Source: Lepus europaeus
Taxonomy: Eukaryota > Chordata > Mammalia > Lagomorpha > Leporidae
DNA length: 64,000 bases
Direction: 5' to 3'
Assembly (NCBI RefSeq): GCF_033115175.1
Contig: NC_084828.1
Span: forward strand, 96,659,388 to 96,723,387
Shown one piece after another: positions 27,601 through 37,000 of the stretch. The stretch's first letter is position 1, and each line of letters opens with the position of its first letter. Both the position numbers and the translations under genes were made by a program. The notes beneath the pieces were generated by a model, which did not search any database, had not been told where the DNA came from, and saw nothing but the letters and a program-made list of their open reading frames with translations.

Positions 27601-30600
27601 TATTTATGTTTTTGAGAGGTAGAGTTATAGATAGAGGGAGAGACAGAGAGAAAAGTCTTCCATCCTTTTATTCACTCCCCAAATGGCTGCAACGGCTCAA
27701 GCTGGGCCAATCTGAATCAAGGAGCCAGGAGCTTCTTCCGGGTCTCCCACACAGGTGCAGAGGCCCAAGCACTTGCACCATCTTCCACTGCTTTCCCAGA
27801 CCATAGCGGAGAGCTGGATCAGAAGTGGAGCAGCATTCTTTCTCCCTACCTCGCCCTGGCCTCTTGCCAGGATGGGGCTGGCTGTAGCCCGGCGCCTCAG
27901 GGCACGTGGCCTTCGGGCTACACACCCTAGGCTTCCTGGCCTAGATGCTCTTCCACTTGGCTGGTTCCTGGTACTTGGTATGAACCCAGATTTACCTCTC
28001 TCTCTTAGATAAAGCTCTCATTCTCCTGTGCATCTTTTGCACTAAATAAAAGCTTAAAAAAAAAAAAAAAAAGAAGTGGAGCAGTCAAGACTTGAACTGG
28101 CACTCATATGGGATGCTGGTGCCTCAGGCAGAGGCTTTTAGCCTACTGTGCCACAGAGCTGGCCCCTGAGTATGTTCTTTTTCAACACTGCTTCAGAATC
28201 TATAGAAATTTTTGAAGATATTAGAAATAAATAATAATAGTAAGCGCTCATGTTGTTTACCAGACACTAGTTTCAGCTCTTCATGTATATTAGCTCATTT
28301 ATTCCTTGCAACAATTCACTGAGAGTAGGTCCTGTTATCTTCATTGTAAACTGAGTCACAGAAGTCACTCAGATGCCCAAGGTTGTGTAACTAGTAGTAG
28401 AGGTGAGGTTTAAGAGATTAAAATGCAATTTCTATGGCTGGTGCCATTGCATAGAGGTAAGCCTCTGCCTGCAGTACTGGCATCCCGTATGTGTGCCAGT
28501 TGGAGTCCTGGCTTCTGCACTTCCAATCCAGCTCCCTGCCAATGTGCCTGGGAAAGGAGAGGAAGATGACCCAAGTGCTTGAGCCCCTGAACCCACATAG
28601 GAGACCTAGAAGAAGCTCCTGGCTTCCGATTGGCCCAGCTCCTGCCATCACAGCCATTTAGAGAGTGAACCAGTGAATGGAAGAACTCTCCTTCTCTCTC
28701 TCTCTTTCTCTTTCTGTCTCTCCTCTTCTCTCTGTAATTTTGCCCTTCAAATAAATAAAAAATAAATCTTTAAAAAAAATTCAGACTCTAAACTAAGAGG
28801 TAATTTAACTTAGAATATTGTCAGTCCAGTATTTCTGTTTAAAGCATGGTTTTTCTTATATCTGTGGCAATTGACATTTTAACCTTATATACTTTAATCT
28901 TATGTGTTTTAAGCTCTTAATTATAACTTAAAATATTGATTGACTGCTTACTCTTCTGAGTATGGAGTCAGAAGCATCTTAAGTTTGTCTAGGAGAGTTT
29001 GCAATGTATTCAAATATGTTATAATTTCTGAGTCTTAAAGAATGCTTATTTTCAAAGCCAAAAGGGCGGAAAAAAAAAAAAAAAAAAAACAAAACATGGC
29101 AGGTGGAGGGGTTAGTTTAGTTCCTAGTTTAGTTCCTTAGAGGTAAGAGAACATCACACCTTTGAGTAACTGCAAGTAAGCCTGTTTGACTAGGAGTGTA
29201 GATTTTATATGAAGGTAGTAGGAAATTATTGAAGAGTTTTTAAGAAAGATTTGTTTATTTATTTGAAAGAGTTATAGACAGAGGGGGAGAGATGGAGAGA
29301 GAGGGAGAAAGACCTTCCTTCTGATGGGTCACTCCCCAGATGGCCGCAATGGCCACGGCTGGGCCCAGCAAAAGCCAAGGAGCCAGGAAGTTCATCTGGG
29401 TTTCCCATGTGGGTACAGGGACCCAAACACATGGGCCATCTCCACTGCTTTTCCCAGGCCGTTATCAGGGAGCTAGATGGAAAGTGGAGCAGCTGAGACA
29501 GGAACTAGCACCTGCACAGGCAAGGGCTTTACCTGCTGTGTCACAACGCCAGCCCCATTATTGAAAGATTTTGACATGAGTATGACACCGGATTCATGCC
29601 TGAAAATTAATGTCTCAAAGCATTGTGGTCCTTTTTTAAATAATATTTATTTATTTGAAAGAGTTAGAAAAAAAATCTTCCATCTGCTGGATCACTCCCC
29701 AAATGACCACAATAGCTGGAGCTGGGCCAATCTGAAGCCAGGAGCCAGGAGCTTCTTCCCTGTCCCCCACTTGGATCCCGGGGCTCATATAGTTGGGCAG
29801 TCTTCTGCTGCTTTCCCAGGTGCATTAGCAGGGAGCTGGATTGAAAGTGGAACAGCTAGGACTTGAACCAGTGCCCATATGAGATGCTGGTGCTACAGGT
29901 GGCTTTATCTGCCATGCCGTAGCGCCGGCCCCACACTGTGGTTCTTTAAGGGAAGTGGGAGCAGGACTAGAAGTTACAGAATTGTTGTAATGATTTAGGT
30001 AGAAAGAGTACCCTAACACAGGCATGCTAGTGGGGACAGTGAAGAGATAAAGTACTTGGAAGGTAAAATGAGACAGCTTGCACTGCATATGTGTAATGAG
30101 GAAGAGAAAATGTCTTCTCCAGGAATTATCAATGCCTTTAGGAAACGTTAGGAAATCTATAGGATTGTTTTTTGGTTGTCATTAATAACTAAGGGTTGGC
30201 TGGCACTGTAGTGTAGCAGGTAAATCCACCGCCTGCAGTGCCGGCATCCCATATGGGCTCTGGTTCGAGTCCTAGCTGAACTTAAGTTTACTAAACTTAA
30301 GTCAGGCAGCTGTACGCCGAGTTAGTAAAGAACAGAAATAAACAGCCTGGAAGTAATATTGGGTCTAGAGGTTTAAAACTGCAAAGACGAAAAAGGAGGT
30401 ATAATTAGGAATTAATGTCATATTTTTAGTTTTCTTAAAACAGGATTTAAATGAGACTTTCAGACATGTTTTCAGGAACAAATTGTACATAAAATTAGAG
30501 GACTCTGTGTACTATTCCAAGATCATCTACAAAATGAAGGAGAGAGAAGGTAACTAGTAAAGGAAATAAGAGATCCAAGAAGGATTTTTTTTTAAAGGTT

Positions 30601-30960
30601 TATTTTATTTATTTGAAAGACAGAGTTACAGAGAGAGGTAGAGACAGAGAGAGAGAGGTCTTCCATCTGCTGGTTCACTCCCCAGATGGTCACAATAGCC
30701 GGAGCTGAGCCGAGCCAATCTGAAGCCAGGAGCCAGGAGCTTCTTCTGGGTCTCCCACATGGGTGCAGTGGCCCAAGGACTTGGGCCATCTTTCACTGCT
30801 TTTCCAGGCCACAGCAGAGAGCTGGATCGGAAGAGGAGCAGCTGGGACTAGAACTGGTGCCTATATGGGATGCCAGCGCTTCAGGCCAGGGCTTTAACCC
30901 ACTGTGCCACAGCGCCGGCCCCACCAAGAAGGATTTTTTAAAGGTAGATGATAACTTGGG

Positions 30961-31012
<52 letters not shown>

Positions 31013-34000
31013 TGGAGTGCAAAACACCAGAGAATAGGACAAAGTTGAGATGTAGAGAGAGAGGAAGGCTGGACAAGAATCCGTCAAGCGTGTGGATGAT
31101 ATTGGATCTAGAGTAGGGGAGTAAGTGGCTCATCCTTAAGTGGAAGAAAGAAGAGACACCTTTTCCACTGAGTTTAAAGGAGATGATGGTGATGGATTTG
31201 AAGGTAAGTATGTTCATATATGAAATAATAGGAAATTTGTTAAGTCAGCAGTTTTTGAATGTCTTCGGTGTGTTTCTCTCTGGTGTGGGAATATGTATTC
31301 TCTATACTTGGAAAGGTTAAGGTCCAGTGACATGGGAGATTTTCTCCCTTATGGCCTATGTGTTTTTCTTTGAGATAGGAAGTAAGATTATCTGCTTATA
31401 GAATTGGAGTGGGGGAGTTAAGGAAATTGAAAAGTCACCCAGGAGAAATTGAAGAAGTGCCATTTCTAACAGTCAAAATGTTGAAGAACTTTGCTAAAGT
31501 TGTATGATATTACTTGGTGCCATTATTGTTGAAGTGTTATTTTTCTCAGAGTATTAAAGATTGTATTCATCTGGGGATAGGATTTTTCAGAGCAGTCATA
31601 GCTGAAAGATAGGCAAAGGTGGCCGGCGCCACGTCTCACTTGGCTATCCTCTGCCTGTGGCCGCCAGCACCCTGGGTTCTAGTCCCGGTTGGGGCGCCAG
31701 ATTCTGTCCTGGTTGCTCCTCTTCCAGTCCAGCTCTCTGCTGTGGCCCAGGAAGGCAGTGGAGGATGGCCCAAGTGCTTGGGTCCTGCACCCACATGGGA
31801 GACCAAGAGGAAGCTCCTGGCTTCGGATCAGCGCAGCGCGCCGGCCATAGTGGCCATTGGGGGGTGAACCAACGAAAAGGAAGACTTTTCTCTGTCTCTC
31901 TCTCACTAATTTTGCCTGTCAAAAAAAATAATAAATAATAAAATAAAAATAATTTTTAAAAAAAGATAGGCAAAGGAAAAGTTGTATGTGGTTGTAGGAA
32001 GGGTTTGGTTGGAATAAGGCACCATGGAAAGAGAAGGAAGAACTCAGATTTTGATGATGTTTAAGAGTGGATATGGGCCGGCACCGTGGCTCAATAGGAT
32101 AATCCTCCACCTGCAGCGCCGGCACACGGGGTTCTAGTCCCGGTCAGGGTGCCGGATTCAGTCCCAGTTGCCCCTCTTCCAGTCCAGCTCTCTGCTGTGG
32201 CCCGGGAGTGCAGTGGAGGATGGCCCAGGTGCTTGGGCCCTGCACCCACATAGGAGACCAGGAGAAGCACCTGGCTCCTCCTGGCTTTGGATCAGCGGTT
32301 GCGCCGGCCGCAGCGGCCATTGGAGGGTGAACCAACGGTAAAAAAAAAAAAAAAAAAAAGACCTTTCTCTCTGTCTCACTGTCCACTCTGCCTGTCAAAA
32401 AAAAAAAAAAAAAAAGAAAAGTGGATATGGTGGGAATAGGAGGAAGAGCCACAGTGATTAAGGGTCAGTGTGAGATGTTGGATTTTAAAGCTTTAAAGTC
32501 AAAACACTTGGCCAGCGCTGCGGCTCAATAGGCTAATCCTCCGCCTTGCGGCGCCGGCACACCGGGTTCTAGTCCTGGTCGGGGCACCAGATTCTGTCCC
32601 GGTTGTCCCTCTTCCAGGCCAGCTCTCTGCTGTGGCCAGGGAGTGCAGTGGAGGATGGCCCAAGTGCTTGGGCCCTGCACCCCATGGGAGACTAGGATAA
32701 GCACTTGGCTCCTGCCATCGGATCAGCGCGGTGTGCCAGCCGTGGTACACCAGCCGCGGCGGCCATTGGAGGGTGAACCAGCGGCCAAAAAAAAAGGAAG
32801 ACCTTTCTCTCTGTCTCTCTCTCTCACTATCCACTCTGCCTGTCAAAAATAAATAAATAAATAAATAAAAAATAAAGTCAAAACACTTGGGAATGATACA
32901 GAGATTAAGGTTTAAGATATGGTTGGTTTGGACCAGAGAGGAGGCAGGATCAGTGCTGACAGGTCACAATGCTGTATGACTTCTTACACAGCCATTGAAG
33001 ACCTTCAGGATGATGTCAGAACTTGGGATCAAGACCGACTGGAAGAAGTGCCAGACACATCAGGGAACGTGGCGGGTTTGAACAGGAGCTTGTCAGATGT
33101 CAGAGATGAGGAGGGTAAAGTGACAGACAAGCTGGAAGAAGGGAGGGAATAATGCCCTGGAGGTAGTGGTAGCATTCCAAGGTGTCCCTGCTCCTGTAGG
33201 AGGTGATTGTGAGCTGATGAGAGAACAGAACAGCGCTGGACGTAGTGCCTAGGGGTAGAGCTAGCCTGGAAGGCAACATCAGGGGTTGAGGGCGCATCCT
33301 CTGGAAAAAGTTCAGGAGGGCTGCATCGTGTGCAAGTGGCATTCCGAGAGCACAGAAGGGTTAGGAAGGGAGGACAGATGGAGAACAAAATCAGGGGAAA
33401 CAAATCATAGTTATGGGGATTGGAATGATGGAGTTAAGGGGATTGGAATGATGGCACAAAAAGATACGGAACTGAGGTGTTTACATTTTTGGGTAACCTT
33501 TAGTATGATAGGTAAGATTAACTGGCTTTAGCCTTGGCAACTCATGACAAGAGCCTAGGGTGATTACTGACGCCGTAAGCAAGAGTGTCAATTTGTTAAG
33601 TCAACAACAAGAGTCACTGTGTACTTACTCCTCATGTAGGATCTCTGTCAGTGGCTGTACATTGTGATTTAATGCTATAACTAGTACTCCAACAGTATTT
33701 TTCACTTTGTGTTTCTGTATGGATGCAAACTGTTGAAAGTTTTACTTAATATATGCTAAACTGATCTTCTGTATATAAAGAGAATTGAAAATGAATCTTG
33801 ATGTGAATGGAGAGGGAGTGGGAGAGGGGAGGGTTGTGGGTGGGAGGGAAGTTATGGGGGGGGGGAAAAGTCATTGTAATCCATAAGCTGTACTTTGGAA
33901 ATTTATATTCATTAAATAAAAGTTAAAAAAACAAGATTAACTGGCTTCACAATTTTAATTGAATTTTGATAAAAGTTGTTGCACTGCCTTCTTATTTAGA

Positions 34001-37000
34001 GTTCCTATGAGGATAGTGCCCATCAGAAGACAACTATGGTTAGGCACTGTATCATGTTAATAATCTATTGTATTGGCCCTTCCTTACATTTGTGTTTTCT
34101 TTAGATATAGCCACGCATTTGCATAGTTTTGCTGACGTCATTGATGAGGTTGTTGGATAGGATGGAATTGATAGTATAGCCATATTCTTGGAGAGATTTT
34201 CCTCCAGCTTCTTCTTTGATGCTTCATTGATGCTAAAGGAAATGATTGTTTAATCAGTTAACTTTTCACCATCGTGGTTTCAGGTTCTCTTTATGTGATA
34301 GAAAGATTTCTGTGTCGTGAGAGAGGTATTAAACCTTTCTTCTGTCATTCTAAGAATTCTCATAAAAGAAAGTGAGATTCATTCTTAATGATTTATTAAT
34401 ACCCTTGCATGTTTCTAGTGGCTGGATGTTTGGTTTTGTCAGTTAATCAGCATTAAATATACTCCTTTTTACTGTGTTTTAAAAATTGGGATAATACTTG
34501 CTCATCTCTGTCTTTCTGACTTTCTTATGCTCCTTGGTTTATTAAACATAGTATTTTTTTTAAAGATTTATTTATTTATTTGAAAGAGTTACAGAGAGAG
34601 GTAGAGACAGAGAGAGAGGTCTTCCATCTGCTGGTTCACTCCCCAGATGGCTGCAACAGCTGGAGCTGCGCCAATTCGAAGCCAGGATCCAGGAGCTTCT
34701 TCCGGGTCTCCCACGCGGGTGCAGGGGCCCAAGGACTTGGGCCATCTTCCACTCCTTTCCCAGGCCATAGCAGAGAGCTGGATCAGAAGTGAAGCACCCA
34801 TATGGGATACCGGCACTGCAGGTGGTGTCTTAACCCGCTACGCCACAGTGCCGGCATCAAATGTGGTTTTGAGATCAAACCTAAAAGGATTTTTAAGTTA
34901 CTTAGGGTGTCATTTTCTTTGTCCTGGAGAGATCAGTTCACTTGTGCAAGCTAGATACCCTCTTAGCTACTTGGATTCCTTGAAGGAGATCCTGGTTCTT
35001 CTCTGTCACATGAAGGGTGCGGTCTTTGTCAGGTGGCAGTGCTGCTGCTTCATCCTTCTCAGCTCCATGCCCAGTTCAAAGGCCATTTATGTTGTCTTTG
35101 GTAAACTTCATTTTTATTTGAGAGGCAGACAGGCAGAGATAGATACAGATAGAAAGACTGCCCCATCTGCTGGTTTACTACCCAGATGCCCACAAGAGCC
35201 TGGGGACTCAGTCTAGCCCTTATGTGGGTGGCAGGAAGCCAGTCATTTGAGCCATCACTACGATCTCCCAGGGTCTTTAGGAAGCTGAGTCAGGAGTGGA
35301 ACAAGGTACAAACTCAGACACTCTGCTATAGGATGTAGGCCTCCGCATTAGCATCTTAACTACTAGGCTAAATGTCCATCCTGACAAACTTTAAAAATAA
35401 TACCTTATGGGCCGGCATTGTGGTGCAGCAGGTTAAGCTGCCACTTGCAACACTGGCATCCCATATCGGAGTTCCAGTTCCAGTCCTGACTGCTCTGCAT
35501 TTGATCCAGCTCCCTGCCAATGCACCTGGGGAGGCAGCAGAAGGTGGCTCAAGTGCTTGGACCCCTGCCACCCTCCCATCCATCTGTGGGAGGAGTTTTT
35601 CGCTCCTGATTTCAGCCTGGCCTACCCCGACTGTCACAGCCATTTGGGGAGTGAACCAGTGGATGGAGGATATATTTCTCTCTGCCTCTTCTTCTCTTTC
35701 TGTCACTGTGTCTTTCAAATAAATAAAATAAATCTTTTACAAAAATCTTACTTTAATTTTTTAAAATAATATTCTTCATGGTTTTCTTGTGGTCAGGATC
35801 AGTCAGCCAATACCTTGAAACATAAGCTTCGTTAGGATTGTGAGTAGAGTCCTTTGCATTCTGGCCTGTAGGTGTACATCAGGATTCTCAAGTGGGAGCA
35901 ATATCTGGAGACATTTTTGTTTGTCACCACTGGGGAAGAGTGAAGTGGCTACTGGCATTTAATGGGTAGAGGCCAAATATGCCTCTACATTTCCTAGAAA
36001 ACAAGGCTGACATTGTGGTGTAGCATGTTAAGCCTCTGCTTGTGCTACCGGCATCCTATAAGTGTGACTGTTCAAGGCCTGGCTGCTCCACTTCCTATCC
36101 AGCTCCCTACTAGCACACCTGGGAAAGCCCCAGAAGATAGCCCAAGTCTTTTGGCCCCTGCACTCACAAGGAGTCCTGGAAGAAGTTCCAGGATTTTGGC
36201 TTTGGCCTGGCTGGTCCTGGATGTGAAGGCCATTGGGGGAGTGAACCAGTGTTGGAAGATCTCTCACTCTCTCCCTCCCTCTCTCTGTGTGTCTTTTCTT
36301 TCTGTAACTCTGCCTTTCAAATCTTTAAAAAAAAATTCCTAGAATGATAGCTCCCAACAACAAAGAATTGTCTGATCCAAAATGTCAAAAGTGTTGAGGC
36401 TGAGAAACTCTGATGTACATTAACATTTGATACTTATGAGTAGTCAGGTCTGCTTGATGGTATTACCTGATTTAAACTTTGAAACACCCTGGAGAGATAA
36501 GTGCTGTTATTATTTTTACTCTGAAGAGACTGGTCATTGATGAGGAGGCTGGACATAACGTAGGGAATTTTTAATACAGTAAGTATTCAGGAAACTTAAT
36601 GTTGTTCTTTCAAAAGGATTTCTTCCATCTTACTTTCTCTTTTACAGGGACAAATGTTTGTAGCATTGAAATACTTAACATATTTTTAATATTACAGATC
36701 TAGAAATGGCCATTGCCTACTGGAACTTAGTGCTTAATGGAAGATTTAAATTCTTAGACTTATGGAATAAATTTTTGTTGGTAAGTTCACATTTTCTACA
36801 GTTGCATGTTTTCTCTAAAATTCTACAGTGGTTAAAGATTAATCAACATATTTTAAAGCATGACTAATTCACCTCAGCATGTAATGGACATAGAATGAGG
36901 AATTTGATTATCACAATTTCATTGTACAATTGTTTCGCATTCTTGTATTTAGCATTGTCTGGACAATTTTCTTCCAGCTCTTTTTAGTGATTTTAATATT

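Noticed and set aside
30194-30280. tRNA gene (B-box present)
   Set aside because: It is the tRNA-derived head of a C-SINE and does not fold as a full tRNA; no true tRNA gene was seen.
30963-31011. Poly(T) as the tail of a minus-strand retrocopy
   Set aside because: No AATAAA-type signal, transcript-like body or target duplication could be found next to it.
31605-32890. CRISPR-like or tandem array of ~340-bp units
   Set aside because: The units are independent C-SINE insertions, each with its own target duplication, and spacers are not uniform.
34647-35216. 189-codon + frame
   Set aside because: Begins in a C-SINE read on its reverse strand and runs into unrelated intron; no protein similarity recognised.
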